NCBI RefSeq assembly: GCF_004348425.1 | Contig: NZ_SMKK01000005.1 | Span: 1-64,000, forward strand | Origin: Actinomadura sp. 7K507 | Lineage (GTDB): Bacteria > Actinomycetota > Actinomycetes > Streptosporangiales > Streptosporangiaceae | Length of the DNA: 64,000 nucleotides | Direction of reading: 5' to 3' | Shown here: piece after piece, positions 52,362 to 61,963 of the stretch | Layout of the letters: each line of letters opens with the position of its first letter | How positions within the stretch are numbered: position 1 is the first letter of the stretch | Translations under genes and position numbers: made by a program | The notes under the pieces: model-generated | Databases searched by the model: none | Seen by the model: the letters and a program-made list of their open reading frames with translations, nothing else | Told to the model about the DNA's origin: nothing

Positions 52362-53900
52362 ATGGATTCCTCCACACGCAAATGGGCCACGCTGGTGACC
52401 TGCCTGCTGGTCGCCGCCGTGCCCAGCATCGACCTGACCGCCCTCAACCAGGCCGTGCCGCATCTGAGCGCGGACCTGCGCCCGTCGTCCACCCAGATCC
52501 TGTGGATCGCGGACGCCTACGGGTTCGCCCTCGCCGCGCTGCTGGTCACGATGGGCGGCGTCGGCGACCGCATCGGCCACAAGAGGCTGCTGCTGGCCGG
52601 GATGGCGCTGTTCGCCGCCGCGTCCGTCCTGACCGCCTACGCGCCCAGTGCCGAGCTGCTGATCGCGGCCCGCGCCCTGCTCGGCGTCGCCGGGGCGACG
52701 CTGATGCCGGCCTGCCTGTCGCTGATCCGCCGCGCCTTCACCGACGCCAAGGAGAGGACGGCGGCCGTCGGCGCGTTCATGGGCGTCGCCGGGCTCGCGG
52801 TCGGGCTCGGGCCGGTCGTCGGCGGCGCGCTGCTCGAACACTTCTGGTGGGGCTCGGTCTTCCTGGTCAACGTGCCCGTCATGGCGGCGGCGTTCGTCGC
52901 GGGCGCCGTGCTGCTGACCGAGTCGCGCGACCCGGTTCCGGGACGGCTCGACCTGCTCAGCGTGCCGCTGTCGGTGGCCGGCGTCCTCGGCATCGTGTAC
53001 GCGGTCAAGGAGGCCGCCGCGCACGGCCTGGACCAGGGATGGATCTACGTCTCCGCATCGGCCGGCGCGCTGGCGCTGACCGCGTTCGTGGTCCGGCAGA
53101 GCCGGCTGGACGAGCCGCTGATCGACGTCCGGCTGTTCCGGCGCGCCGCGTTCAGCGGCTCGGTCGTCACCAACATGTTCGCGATGTTCGCGCTGGTCGC
53201 CCAGTCACTGATCTTCTCGCTGTTCTTCCAGCTCGCGCTCGGCTGGTCGCCGCTGAAGGCGGGCCTGGCCGGGCTGCCCGGCGCGGCAGGCGCCATGATC
53301 GGCGGCGCGCTGCTGGCGCCGCCGCTGATCTCGGCGATCGGCCGGGCCCGGGTCGTCGCGGCCGGGATGCTGCTCGCCACGTGCGGCTACACGCTGTTCC
53401 TGACGGTCGGCCTGGACACCTCGTACTGGATGATGCTGCCCGCGATGCTGCTGGCCGGGGTCGGCATGGGCATCGGGCTCACGGTCACCGGCGACACCGT
53501 CCTCGCGTCGGTCCCGAAGGACCGCTCGGGCGCCGCGTCGGCGATCTCCGAGACGGGCATGGAGCTGGGCGGCGCGCTCGGCATGGCGGTGCTCGGCAGC
53601 GTGCTGAACGCGGTGTACCGGAGCGTTCTGGAGCTGCCCGCGGGCGTGCCCGGCCCGGCGGCGTCGGCCGCCGGGGACTCCATCGCCGGGGCGCTCCAGG
53701 CCGCGGCGACCCTGCCCGGGGACCTGGCCGGCCAGGTCGGCGCCGCCGCCCGGGACGCGTTCGTGGACGGCATGCACGCGGCCCTGCTGTGCAGCGCCGG
53801 GCTCGCCGCGCTGGTCGCCGTGTTCTCGCTCATCACGCTCCGCGACGTTCCCAAGGTGATCACCGAGGAGGAGGAGCCCGACCTGGTCACCGTCCGCTGA
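52362..53900 (+). CDS. MFS drug exporter, DHA2 (14-TM) family, 512 aa
   Basis: About fourteen transmembrane helices. The family motif near helix 2-3 reads MGGVGDRIGHKRLLLAGM, and the helix 5 region has GPVVGGALLEHFWWGSVFLV. The N-terminal helix carries DLTALNQAVPHL, the DHA2 motif. A typical QacA/EmrB-like proton antiporter for drugs or self-made metabolites. ATG 52362 is preferred. It follows the SARP gene. Confidence 0.92.
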   Translation: MDSSTRKWATLVTCLLVAAVPSIDLTALNQAVPHLSADLRPSSTQILWIADAYGFALAALLVTMGGVGDRIGHKRLLLAGMALFAAASVLTAYAPSAELLIAARALLGVAGATLMPACLSLIRRAFTDAKERTAAVGAFMGVAGLAVGLGPVVGGALLEHFWWGSVFLVNVPVMAAAFVAGAVLLTESRDPVPGRLDLLSVPLSVAGVLGIVYAVKEAAAHGLDQGWIYVSASAGALALTAFVVRQSRLDEPLIDVRLFRRAAFSGSVVTNMFAMFALVAQSLIFSLFFQLALGWSPLKAGLAGLPGAAGAMIGGALLAPPLISAIGRARVVAAGMLLATCGYTLFLTVGLDTSYWMMLPAMLLAGVGMGIGLTVTGDTVLASVPKDRSGAASAISETGMELGGALGMAVLGSVLNAVYRSVLELPAGVPGPAASAAGDSIAGALQAAATLPGDLAGQVGAAARDAFVDGMHAALLCSAGLAALVAVFSLITLRDVPKVITEEEEPDLVTVR

Positions 53901-53918
53901 CCGACCCCCGCATTAGGA

Positions 53919-53934
53919 AAAGTGATATCACTTT
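53919..53934. promoter_or_regulatory. Perfect 16-bp palindromic operator upstream of the SPFH operon
   Basis: AAAGTGATATCACTTT, 37 bases before ATG 53971, is exactly self-complementary. A half-site-like GTGATAA follows at 53944-53950. The ribbon-helix-helix protein encoded in the same operon (54898-55134) is a natural candidate to bind it and autoregulate. Confidence 0.75.
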
Positions 53935-53970
53935 GCTAGGTTGGTGATAACGAAGACGAGGAGAACTCAC

Positions 53971-54885
53971 ATGGTCGACGAGACGACGAAGGTGGACATG
54001 CCGCGCCCGAAGATCACGGAGCGCCCGGCAGGGGATCGCGGCGGCTGGGCCATGCTGGCGCTAGCCGTGGCGCTGATCCTGCTGGGCGTCGCGGTGGTGC
54101 TCATCGGGGTCGCGTCCGGAGGGGTCGCCGGCCTCGCCGCGGGCATCACCGCCGGGACGCTGCTCATGATCGCCGGGCTGGTCGTCGCGGCCGGGCTGAC
54201 GCCCGTGGCGCCCAACGAGGCGCGGGTGCTGCAGCTCCTCGGCCGCTACAAGGGGACGATCCGCAACGACGGGCTCCGCTGGGTGAACCCGCTGACCGTC
54301 CGCCCTCGCGTCTCGACGCGGATCCGCAACCACGAGACCGGGCTGGCCAAGGTCAACGACCTGGACGGGAACCCGATCGAGATCACGGCCGTGGTGGTGT
54401 GGCAGGTCGCCGACACCGCGCGTGCCATGTTCGAGGTCGACGACTTCGTGGAGTTCGTGGCGTTCCAGACCGAGGCCGCCGTCCGGCACATCGCGGGCAG
54501 CTTCCCCTACGACGCCGCCGACCGGATCTCGCTGCGCGACAACGCCGACGAGATCACCGCGCAGCTGTCGGCGGAGCTGTCCGAGCGGGTCGCGTCCGCC
54601 GGGGTGGACATCATCGAGTCGCGGATCACCGGGCTGGCGTACGCGCCGGAGATCGCGCAGGCGATGCTGCGCCGCCAGCAGGCGGGCGCGGTCGTCGCGG
54701 CACGGCAGCGGATCGTGGAGGGCGCGGTCGGCATGGTGCAGCTCGCGCTGAACCAGCTCGAGGAGGACGGCGTCGTCGAGCTGGACGAGGAGCGCAAGGC
54801 GACGATGGTCAGCAACCTGCTCGTCGTCCTGTGCGCCGACCGGGACGCTCAGCCCGTGGTGAACACTGGAAGCCTGTACCAGTGA
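53971..54885 (+). CDS. SPFH/Band-7 domain membrane protein, 304 aa
   Basis: Two transmembrane helices (about residues 25-45 and 50-72) precede an SPFH domain: [34 protein letters not shown] and [15 protein letters not shown]. The C-terminal part contains the [20 protein letters not shown] helix typical of slipin/flotillin-like proteins. It should scaffold membrane domains. GAGGAG lies before ATG 53971 and the palindrome upstream. It heads an operon with the RHH and GPP34 genes. Confidence 0.9.
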   Translation: MVDETTKVDMPRPKITERPAGDRGGWAMLALAVALILLGVAVVLIGVASGGVAGLAAGITAGTLLMIAGLVVAAGLTPVAPNEARVLQLLGRYKGTIRNDGLRWVNPLTVRPRVSTRIRNHETGLAKVNDLDGNPIEITAVVVWQVADTARAMFEVDDFVEFVAFQTEAAVRHIAGSFPYDAADRISLRDNADEITAQLSAELSERVASAGVDIIESRITGLAYAPEIAQAMLRRQQAGAVVAARQRIVEGAVGMVQLALNQLEEDGVVELDEERKATMVSNLLVVLCADRDAQPVVNTGSLYQ

Positions 54886-54897
54886 CCCCCACGACCA

Positions 54898-55134
54898 GTG
54901 ACTGAGCGCAAGAAGATCCTGCTGCGGCTCGACCCGGCCGTGCACGACGCGCTGGCCCGGTGGGCCGGGGACGAGCTGCGCAGCACCAACGCGCAGATCG
55001 AGTTCCTGCTGCGGCGGGCGCTCGCCGACGCCGGGCGGATGCCCGGGTCGGCCCGGGGAATGCGCGGGCGCGGGCGCCCCCGCAGGACCACCGAGGACGA
55101 GAACGACCCGCCGCCCGGCGGGGGCGAGGAATAG
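54898..55134 (+). CDS. Ribbon-helix-helix (Arc-like) protein, 78 aa
   Basis: The core KKILLRLDPAVHDALARWA, then LRSTNAQIEFLLRRAL, is the RHH fold: a beta strand with alternating basic/hydrophobic residues, then two helices. A disordered basic/acidic tail follows. GTG 54898 lies 12 bases after the SPFH stop. It probably dimerises and binds the 16-bp palindrome upstream of the SPFH gene. No toxin partner is present. Confidence 0.85.
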   Translation: MTERKKILLRLDPAVHDALARWAGDELRSTNAQIEFLLRRALADAGRMPGSARGMRGRGRPRRTTEDENDPPPGGGEE

Positions 55135-55136
55135 TC

Positions 55137-55763
55137 ATGGTCCATGTTCCGGAATCGCTGCCGGCGCGGATGTACCTGCTGGCCTACGACCTGAAGAAGC
55201 ACAAGATGAGCAAAGGGGGGACGCAGCTCGGCTACGTGCTGCGCGCGGCCGCCCTGACCGAGCTGTACCTCGACGGCCGGCTCGGCGAGGAGCGGGGCAA
55301 GCCCGTCCCTGGCACGCCGGGTGAGGATCCGTACGGGGTGCTCGCGCAGATCACCGAGTCACGGCCCCGGTCGTGGCAGCACTGGGTGCGCAAGGACGGC
55401 AAGGCACTGGCGGGCAAGGTGCGCGACGAGCTCGTCCGCGACGGGTGGATCCGCGTGCGGACGCGCCGGGTGATGGGGCTGATCCCCCGCCAGGAGATCA
55501 TCGTCAAGGATCCCCGGGTGGTGAAGTCGCTGTGGGGCGGGGCGTCGTCGGCACTGCGGGGACGTCCGGTGGCCCATGTGCACAGCTACGACGCGGCGGC
55601 GGTCGCGCTGGCGGCGGCGGGCGAGCTGAAGACCGTCCTGCCGGGGCCGGACCGGCGGCGGCACAAGCGGCGCATCGAGGAGCTGACGGCCCGGACGGGC
55701 CCGGCGGCGGCGGCCGCCCGAAAGCTGGTCCGCCAGTACAACGCGGCCGTCGCCAGCGGCTGA
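55137..55763 (+). CDS. GPP34-family (GOLPH3-like) protein, 208 aa
   Basis: The start LPARMYLLAYDLKKHKM with the LRAAALTELYLDGRL helix is the GPP34 pattern, related to the eukaryotic Golgi phosphoprotein 3 lipid-binding fold. The bacterial role is unknown; membrane-surface association is likely, matching the SPFH partner in the same operon. GAGGA lies 8 bases before ATG 55137, two bases after the RHH gene stop. Confidence 0.85.
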   Translation: MVHVPESLPARMYLLAYDLKKHKMSKGGTQLGYVLRAAALTELYLDGRLGEERGKPVPGTPGEDPYGVLAQITESRPRSWQHWVRKDGKALAGKVRDELVRDGWIRVRTRRVMGLIPRQEIIVKDPRVVKSLWGGASSALRGRPVAHVHSYDAAAVALAAAGELKTVLPGPDRRRHKRRIEELTARTGPAAAAARKLVRQYNAAVASG

Positions 55764-55842
55764 GCCGCCCGCCCGGCGGGGGCAGGGCGTCCCGTTCCAT
55801 GTTTGAGCGTGTCCGAAAGGGCACGATTCTCCTGGACGGAAC

Positions 55843-56319
55843 GTGGACGGAGACAATGTGGAGATCAGCCTCGACCTCCTGCTCCCCCGGGACGCGGCGA
55901 GCGTCCCGGCGACGCGGAGGCTGCTGGACGCGGCGCTGACCGCCCTCGGGGTGGAGGACGAGATCCGCGACGACATCGAGGTGATGCTCACCGAGGCGTG
56001 CACCAACGTGATCAGGCACGCCGAGCACGGCGCCGACTACACGGTGCGGGCCACGATCCAGGACTGCCGCTGCATGATCAAGGTGATCGACTCCGGGACG
56101 GGGTTCGACGCCGGGCGCGTCCCGCATCCGGAGCCGGTGGCCGAGCAGGGCCGCGGTCTGCTGATCATGAGGGCGCTGGCCGACGACGTCCGGTTCCGGA
56201 CGCTCCCCCAGGACGGGGCGCTCGTCTCCCTGGAGAAGCACCTGCGCTACGGGGAGGACAGCCTCGGCGGCCTGCTCACCGCGGACGGCATCGGCGACGA
56301 CACTCCCCCGCCCGCGTAG
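55843..56319 (+). CDS. RsbW-type ATP-binding anti-sigma-like protein, 158 aa
   Basis: A HATPase_c_2 domain: the N box is MLTEACTNVIRHA near residue 50, the first G box is DSGTGFD near 84, and the second is GRGLLIMRALAD near 103. All ATP-binding motifs are intact. Such proteins act as anti-sigma kinases of partner-switch systems, but no anti-anti-sigma gene is nearby. GTG 55843 is used; GTG 55858 with GGAG 5 bases upstream is at least as likely. Confidence 0.82.
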   Translation: MDGDNVEISLDLLLPRDAASVPATRRLLDAALTALGVEDEIRDDIEVMLTEACTNVIRHAEHGADYTVRATIQDCRCMIKVIDSGTGFDAGRVPHPEPVAEQGRGLLIMRALADDVRFRTLPQDGALVSLEKHLRYGEDSLGGLLTADGIGDDTPPPA

Positions 56320-56406
56320 ACCGTTCCTGGCGCCCGCGCACCGGGCCGCACCGGAGCGACCGGACGGACGATCAACGGACGATCAGACGGGCGCTCGGAC
56401 GGGCGC

Positions 56407-57564
56407 TCAGAGGGCCGCGTCGCCCTCCCCGGCGGGTTCGGCGTCGCCGCCCTGCCCCCGGTCGCGGGCCAGTTCCTCCCGGCGCGGCGGCGCCTCTCCC
56501 CCCGGGACTCCCCTCGGGACGGGCACGCCGTTGCCGGCCGGCCTGTCGTCGAGGGAGACGCGGTGCTGCCAGTAGGGCGGCTGGATGCCCCGGTCGCGGA
56601 TCGCCCGGTGCAGGCGCTTGAGGTACTCGTGGCTGATGCGGAACTGGTCGCCGAACTCCGAGGACCGCAGGATCACGTGGAAACCGACGGCCCCGTCGTC
56701 GAAGTTCTTGAACCGCACGAAGATGTCGCTGTCGGCCACCCCGCCCTGCACCTCCTTCATCACGTCGCGGCCGACCTCGATGCAGAGGTCCTCGACCGCG
56801 TCCAGGTCGGCCTCGTAGTGCACCTTCGCGTCCACCAGGATGTACATGTCCTGTGCGGGACGGCTGAAGTTGGTGAGGATCGTGTCGGAGAACCTCATGT
56901 TCGGGATGACTTCGATGTTGTCCGACAGCGTCCGGATGGAGGTGTTACGCCAGTTGATGTCGACGACGTACCCCTCCTGCCCGGTGGACAGCTTGATGTA
57001 GTCGCCGGGCTCGATGGTCTTGGCCGCCAGGACGTGCACGCCCGCGAACAGGTTCGCCAGCGTGTCCTGCAGCGCTAGCGCGACCGCCAGGCCGCCGACG
57101 CCCAGGGCGCCGAGCAGCGGCGTGATCGACACCCCCAGGCTCTGCAGCATCACCATGATGCCGACGCCGAGCACGATCACCCGGGTGATGTTGGCGAAGA
57201 TCGTCACGTTGCCGGCGACGCCCTGCCTGGCCAGCGCGACCGAGCTGACCCCGGCGGCGATCAGCCGGGCCAGGCACAGCGTGATCACGAAGATCGTCAC
57301 GGCGGTGAGGACCTTGGCCGTGGCGTCGAGCGTGCCCCGCGGCAGTTCCAGCACCTTGGCCGAGATCCAGAGGCCCAGGATCACCGAGATGGGCACCGCG
57401 AGATCCCGGATCAGCCGGGCGCCGAGATCGTCCCACGGCGACCGGGTGTTGCCCGCCTGCTTGGTCAGCCGGCTGGTCAGCAGACGCAGGAACACCGCGA
57501 TCGCCAGAGCGGCCGCCAGCACGACCCCGGCGGTGATGACGCGTCCCCAGCTCAGATCGCCCAT
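56407..57564 (-). CDS. MscS-family mechanosensitive channel, 385 aa
   Basis: Four or five N-terminal helices are followed by the pore helix and beta domain. LGALGVGGLAVALALQDTLANLFAGVH is shortened in MscS style as LGVGGLAVALALQDTLAN near residue 157, and GYVVDINWRNTSIRTL is near 200. The C-terminal domain (RFSDTILTNFSRPAQD and on) is normal length. The last 50 residues are charged and disordered. ATG 57564. It is the gene reading towards the ATP-binding protein, with which it converges. Confidence 0.9.
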   Translation of the reverse strand: MGDLSWGRVITAGVVLAAALAIAVFLRLLTSRLTKQAGNTRSPWDDLGARLIRDLAVPISVILGLWISAKVLELPRGTLDATAKVLTAVTIFVITLCLARLIAAGVSSVALARQGVAGNVTIFANITRVIVLGVGIMVMLQSLGVSITPLLGALGVGGLAVALALQDTLANLFAGVHVLAAKTIEPGDYIKLSTGQEGYVVDINWRNTSIRTLSDNIEVIPNMRFSDTILTNFSRPAQDMYILVDAKVHYEADLDAVEDLCIEVGRDVMKEVQGGVADSDIFVRFKNFDDGAVGFHVILRSSEFGDQFRISHEYLKRLHRAIRDRGIQPPYWQHRVSLDDRPAGNGVPVPRGVPGGEAPPRREELARDRGQGGDAEPAGEGDAAL

Positions 57565-57742
57565 GCGTGTGCGTTTCTCCCCTCCGTGCGGGCGGCCCCG
57601 ATGCCTGCCCGTCAGATCCCGTTATGCGCCTTGCGCGTCCTCGATCGTATAGAAGACCGCGAGTGTGCGAGGCACATCACCTGCCTCGGTCGCCTGCTCG
57701 GCCGGCGGGCCGATTACGATCGATCAAGTGGCAGGGGTGGGA

Positions 57743-59389
57743 ATGATGCGCCGGCTGGGGGTCACGGCGCTGGGACTGCGGAACGGCCCCCACCGGGTCA
57801 CGGTCGAGCGCGACCTCGAGGTCCCGGCGGCCGACGGGGTGACGCTGCTCGCGGACCGCTACGCGCCCGCGGGCGCCGAGCGGGCGCCCACGGTACTCGT
57901 CCGCTCCCCCTACGGGCGGCGCGGGCCGTTCGGGCTCATGTGCGGGCAGGCGTTCGCGTCGCACGGGTTCCAGGCCGTGGTGCAGAGCGTCCGCGGCGGG
58001 TTCGGGTCCGGCGGCGTGTTCGAGGCGCTGGACGAGCGCGAGGACGGCCTGGCCACCATCGAGTGGCTGAAATCACAGCCGTGGTTCGGCGGGACGTTCG
58101 CGATGCACGGCCCCAGCTACCTCGGCTACGTGCAGTGGGCCGTCGCCGCCGACGCCGGCCCCGAACTCAAGGCGCTGTCGATGCAGGTCACCGCCTCGAC
58201 CTTCCGCGACGCCGTGCACGTCGGCGGGACGTTCGCGCTGGAGTCGACGCTCATCTGGGTGGACCTCACCGCCCGGATGAAGAGCTCCCTGTCCGGCATC
58301 ACGACCGGGATCATGTCGCCGCGCCGCGCCCGCCGCGCCACGCTCTCGGGACGTCCGATCGCCGAACTCGACCGGCTCGCGACGGGCGGGCAGCAGCGGT
58401 TCTTCCAGGAACTGCTCGTCAACGGCCCCGACACCTCGTTCTGGGACAAGCGCGACTTCAGCACCACCGTCTCGCAGGTCACCGCGCCGGTGAACATGAC
58501 CGGCGGCTGGTACGACATCTTCCTGCCGTGGCAGATGAAGGACTACGCCGCGCTGCGCGCCGCCGGGCAGCACCCCTACCTGACGATCGGCCCGTGGTTC
58601 CACGCCGACCAGCGGATGATGCGCGGATCGGTCGGCGAGTCGGTCGCCTGGTTCCGCGCGCACCTGCTGGACGACCCGTCCGAGCTGCGGGAGCAGCCGG
58701 TCCGGCTGTACATCACGGGCGCGGGCGAGTGGCGCGAGTTCCCCGACTGGCCCGTGCCCGGCATGCGCGAGGAACGCTGGCACCTGCAGCCCGCCGGCGC
58801 CCTGTCCCCCGGTGCGCCGCCCGAGTCCGAGCCCGACACCTACGTGTACGACCCGGAGCATCCCACGCCGTTCCTCGGCGGCCCCACCCTGCTCGGCGAG
58901 ACCCGCCCGTCCACCGACCAGAAACGCCTGGAACGCCGCCGTGACGTGCTGACCTATACCTCCACCGTCCTCGACGAGGACCTGGACGTCATCGGCCCGG
59001 TCGCCGCAGACCTGCACATCCGCTCGAACCGCGAGCATACCGACTTCATCGTGCGGCTGTGCGACGTCACCCCGGAGGGCGAGTCCCTGAACCTGTGCGA
59101 GGGGATGCGGCGCCTCGTCCCGGGCACCCCGGAGCCCGGCTCCGACGGCGTCCGCCACGTCGCCATGGAGCTGTGGCCGGTCGGTCACCGCTTCGCCCGC
59201 GGCCACCGCATCCGCGTCCACGTCACCAGCGGCGCCCACCCCAAGGTCGCCGCCAACCCCGGCACCGGCGACCCCCTGGCCACCGCGACCCGAACGGTCA
59301 AGGCCCACCAGGAACTCTTCCACGACCCGGACCACCCATCCGCGATCCTGCTTCCTGTTCATGGCAGTGCCCTTGGCGTCAGGCCCTAG
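57743..59389 (+). CDS. CocE/NonD-family hydrolase, 548 aa
   Basis: An X-Pro dipeptidyl-peptidase/cocaine-esterase-like alpha/beta hydrolase. The nucleophile motif is AMHGPSYLGY near residue 120, the Asp is in GGWYDIFLPW near 258, and the His in IGPWFHADQ near 285. The C-terminal 230 residues form the jelly-roll PepX_C domain. The substrate is unknown (ester or amide of a small compound). ATG 57743 is used, with GGGGTGG just upstream; ATG 57746 and GTG 57728 are alternatives. No signal peptide. Confidence 0.9.
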   Translation: MMRRLGVTALGLRNGPHRVTVERDLEVPAADGVTLLADRYAPAGAERAPTVLVRSPYGRRGPFGLMCGQAFASHGFQAVVQSVRGGFGSGGVFEALDEREDGLATIEWLKSQPWFGGTFAMHGPSYLGYVQWAVAADAGPELKALSMQVTASTFRDAVHVGGTFALESTLIWVDLTARMKSSLSGITTGIMSPRRARRATLSGRPIAELDRLATGGQQRFFQELLVNGPDTSFWDKRDFSTTVSQVTAPVNMTGGWYDIFLPWQMKDYAALRAAGQHPYLTIGPWFHADQRMMRGSVGESVAWFRAHLLDDPSELREQPVRLYITGAGEWREFPDWPVPGMREERWHLQPAGALSPGAPPESEPDTYVYDPEHPTPFLGGPTLLGETRPSTDQKRLERRRDVLTYTSTVLDEDLDVIGPVAADLHIRSNREHTDFIVRLCDVTPEGESLNLCEGMRRLVPGTPEPGSDGVRHVAMELWPVGHRFARGHRIRVHVTSGAHPKVAANPGTGDPLATATRTVKAHQELFHDPDHPSAILLPVHGSALGVRP

Positions 59390-59396
59390 AGGGCCT
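59381..59396 (+). terminator. Hairpin over the CocE-like stop codon
   Basis: AGGCCC-TAGA-GGGCCT forms a perfect 6-bp stem with four-base loop, and the TAG stop (59387-59389) lies in it. It is followed by TTCCTTC rather than a U-tract, so termination is only possible. Confidence 0.4.
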
Positions 59397-59564
59397 TCCT
59401 TCGGCGGGCACTGCGGTGCGATCGCTGCATCGCTCCTGCTCGCCCTGGGGGCTCGCTGCGCGATCAGGTTCTCGCAGGCTCGAACCTGCCTTCGGACGCG
59501 ATCGCGACTGTTGAGGTCGTTGCGTGGTGCGGCGTCGGCTGATGTCGGTGCGAGCGGTTCAGGG

Positions 59565-60410
59565 CTAAAGGCGGGCGGATATGGCCTTGGCGAACTTCTT
59601 GGCGCTGGGCGGGGCGTGTGGGAGGTAGAGGTTGGGTTCGGTCAGTTCCACTTCGATGATCAGTGGGGTGCCGTCCGGGCCTGGGATGAGGTCTACGCGG
59701 GCGTAGAGGAGGTCGGGGGCGCCTGGGAGGGCGGCCAGGGCGCGGTGCGCGACGTCCAGCTCGGCTTCGGTGGGCGTGGTCGCGGTGATCTGGCCGCGGG
59801 TCGGGTCGTTCCTGACGGGGCCCTGGACGCCCGCGCCCGCGGTGAGGATCTGCGCCTTGCGGGCGGCGTGGGCGTACTCGCCCTCGCAGAAGACCAGCGC
59901 CGTCTCGCCGGCGGTGTCGACCGCGGGCAGGTACGGCTGGACCATCACCGTCCGGCCCGCGTCGCGCAGCGAATGGAGGTGGGCTCTGGCCTCGTCCTCC
60001 TCCCCCGGGCCCCAGCGGGCCGTGTCGCGGGAGCCGATCGAGACGGCGGGTTTGATCACGTACTCGGGCCAGTCGGACGGGACGTCCTCCGGGTCCCACA
60101 GGGTCGGGACGACGGGCAGGCCCGCGTCGGCGAGGTCGCGGAGATAGCGCTTGTCGGTGTTCCAGCGTATGACCGCGGCGGGATTCAGGACGTGCGGCAG
60201 GCCCTCGGCCCACGCCACGAACGCGTTCCTCTTCCCGGGGTAGTCCCAGGTGGAGCGGATGACGACCAGGTCGTATCGGGACCAGTCGACGTCGCCGTCC
60301 CAGACCGCGGGCTCGGCGCCGAGGCCCTCGGCGCCCAGGGCGGCGATCAGGGCGCGCATGTCGTCGTTTCCGCCGGGCAGCAGCGAGCAGGTCGCGAGCG
60401 CGATGGTCAT
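59565..60410 (-). CDS. ATP-grasp domain protein, 281 aa
   Basis: A RimK-like ATP-grasp fold. WSRYDLVVIRSTWDYPGKRN lies in the N-lobe, YVIKPAVSIGSRDTARW near residue 145, TVMVQPYLPAV near 178, and the metal-binding end LIIEVELTEPNLYLP near 255. It should ligate a carboxylate to an amine or thiol. In some actinomycetes such genes sit near priA-hisF; here the ATG 60410 is 15 bases past the hisF stop, so they may be read together. Substrate unknown. Confidence 0.85.
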   Translation of the reverse strand: MTIALATCSLLPGGNDDMRALIAALGAEGLGAEPAVWDGDVDWSRYDLVVIRSTWDYPGKRNAFVAWAEGLPHVLNPAAVIRWNTDKRYLRDLADAGLPVVPTLWDPEDVPSDWPEYVIKPAVSIGSRDTARWGPGEEDEARAHLHSLRDAGRTVMVQPYLPAVDTAGETALVFCEGEYAHAARKAQILTAGAGVQGPVRNDPTRGQITATTPTEAELDVAHRALAALPGAPDLLYARVDLIPGPDGTPLIIEVELTEPNLYLPHAPPSAKKFAKAISARL

Positions 60411-60424
60411 CCGGGGGCCTCTGT

Positions 60425-61186
60425 TCAGCGGACGGGGTGACCGGCGGTGCTCAGCGCGGTCTTGACCTCGGAGATCTTGAGTTCGCCGAAGTGGAAGACG
60501 CTGGCGGCCAGGACGGCGTCCGCGCCCGCGTCCACGGCCGGGGCGAAGTGCTCGACGGCACCGGCGCCGCCGCTGGCGATCACCGGCACGGTCACCGTCT
60601 CCCGGACCCGGCGCAGCATCTCCAGGTCGAACCCGGCCTTGGTGCCGTCGGCGTCCATGGAGTTCAGCAGGATCTCGCCGACGCCGAGTTCCTGGCCGCG
60701 GCGCGCCCACTCGATCGCGTCGATGCCCGTCCCCTCGCGGCCGCCGTGGGTCGTCACCTCGAAGCCGGACGGGGTCTCCCCGGCGCGGCGGGCGTCGACC
60801 GACAGGACGACGCACTGCGATCCGAAGCGGTGCGCGGCCTCCCGGAGGAACTCCGGGCGCGCGATCGCGGCCGTGTTGATCGACACCTTGTCGGCGCCCG
60901 CGCGCAGCAGCCGGTCGACGTCCTCGACGGTCCGGACGCCGCCGCCGACCGTGAGCGGGATGAACACCTGCTCGGCGGTGCGGCGGACGACGTCGTAGGT
61001 CGTGGAGCGGTCGCCGCTGGAGGCGGTGATGTCCAGGAAGGTGAGCTCGTCGGCGCCCTCGGCGTCGTAGCGGCGGGCCAGCTCGACGGGGTCGCCGGCG
61101 TCCCGCAGGTTCTGGAAGTTGACGCCCTTGACCACGCGCCCGGCGTCGACGTCCAGGCACGGGATCACCCGCACGGCCACGGTCAC
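60425..61186 (-). CDS. hisF: Imidazole glycerol phosphate synthase cyclase subunit HisF, 253 aa
   Basis: A TIM barrel converting PRFAR plus ammonia (from HisH) to IGP and AICAR in histidine biosynthesis. The catalytic Asp residues are in [14 protein letters not shown] near residue 11 and [11 protein letters not shown] near 130. Phosphate-binding loops are [10 protein letters not shown] and ASGGAG. GTG 61186 overlaps the priA stop by 4 bases (GTGA), with GGAGG 8 bases upstream. Length is normal. Confidence 0.97.
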   Translation of the reverse strand: MTVAVRVIPCLDVDAGRVVKGVNFQNLRDAGDPVELARRYDAEGADELTFLDITASSGDRSTTYDVVRRTAEQVFIPLTVGGGVRTVEDVDRLLRAGADKVSINTAAIARPEFLREAAHRFGSQCVVLSVDARRAGETPSGFEVTTHGGREGTGIDAIEWARRGQELGVGEILLNSMDADGTKAGFDLEMLRRVRETVTVPVIASGGAGAVEHFAPAVDAGADAVLAASVFHFGELKISEVKTALSTAGHPVR

Positions 61187-61902
61187 TTGACGGCCTCCAG
61201 GGCCTCTTCGAGCGTGAACGCCTGCGCGTAGAGGGCCTTGCCGACGATCGCTCCCTCGACGCCATCGGCGACCAGCCCGGCCAGGGCGCGCAGGTCGTCC
61301 AGGGACGAGACGCCGCCGGAGGCGATGACGGGCTTGTCGGTGCGGGCGCAGACCTCGCGGAGCAGCCCGGTGTTGGGGCCGCGCAGCGTACCGTCCTTGG
61401 TGACGTCGGTGACCACGTAGCGGGGGCAGCCGTCGTCCTCCAGCCGGGCGAGGACCTCCCACAGGTCGCCGCCCTCCTGGGTCCAGCCGCGGGCGGCGAG
61501 CGTCGTGCCCCGCACGTCCAGCCCCACCGCGATCTTGTCGCCGTGCGAGGCGATGATCTTGCGGCACCACTCGGGGTCCTCCAGCGCCGCGGTTCCGATG
61601 TTGACGCGGGCGCAGCCGGTGGCCAGGGCCGCCTCCAGGGACGCGTCGTCGCGGATGCCGCCGGACAGCTCCACCTTCACGTCCAGCTTCCCCGTCACCT
61701 CGGCGAGCAGCTCGCGGTTGGACCCGCGGCCGAAGGCGGCGTCCAGGTCGACCAGATGGATCCACTCCGCCCCCGCGCGCTGCCACGCCAGCGCCGCCTC
61801 CAGCGGGGCGCCGTAGGAGGTCTCGGTGCCGGCCTCGCCCTGGACCAGGCGCACGGCCTGGCCATCGGCGACGTCGACGGCGGGAAGGAGCGTCAGAGTC
61901 AT
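61183..61902 (-). CDS. priA: Bifunctional HisA/TrpF isomerase PriA, 239 aa
   Basis: The actinobacterial PriA converts both ProFAR (histidine) and PRA (tryptophan). Catalytic Asp is in [16 protein letters not shown] near residue 9 and the second in [14 protein letters not shown] near 170; ELSGGIRDD and [10 protein letters not shown] are phosphate loops. It is translationally coupled to hisF. ATG 61902 has AAGG about 8 bases upstream. hisH is not in the window; it normally lies upstream. Confidence 0.95.
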   Translation of the reverse strand: MTLTLLPAVDVADGQAVRLVQGEAGTETSYGAPLEAALAWQRAGAEWIHLVDLDAAFGRGSNRELLAEVTGKLDVKVELSGGIRDDASLEAALATGCARVNIGTAALEDPEWCRKIIASHGDKIAVGLDVRGTTLAARGWTQEGGDLWEVLARLEDDGCPRYVVTDVTKDGTLRGPNTGLLREVCARTDKPVIASGGVSSLDDLRALAGLVADGVEGAIVGKALYAQAFTLEEALEAVK

Positions 61903-61963
61903 GCGGAAACCTTATCGAGGCCGGTGAGTTTCCCCGAGCAGGGGCGGACCCGCCGTCACATGC

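Noticed and set aside
59565-61265. A long minus-strand frame joining the ATP-grasp gene to sequence opposite hisF
   Set aside because: Only the part from ATG 60410 is an ATP-grasp protein; upstream residues are hisF read in the wrong frame.
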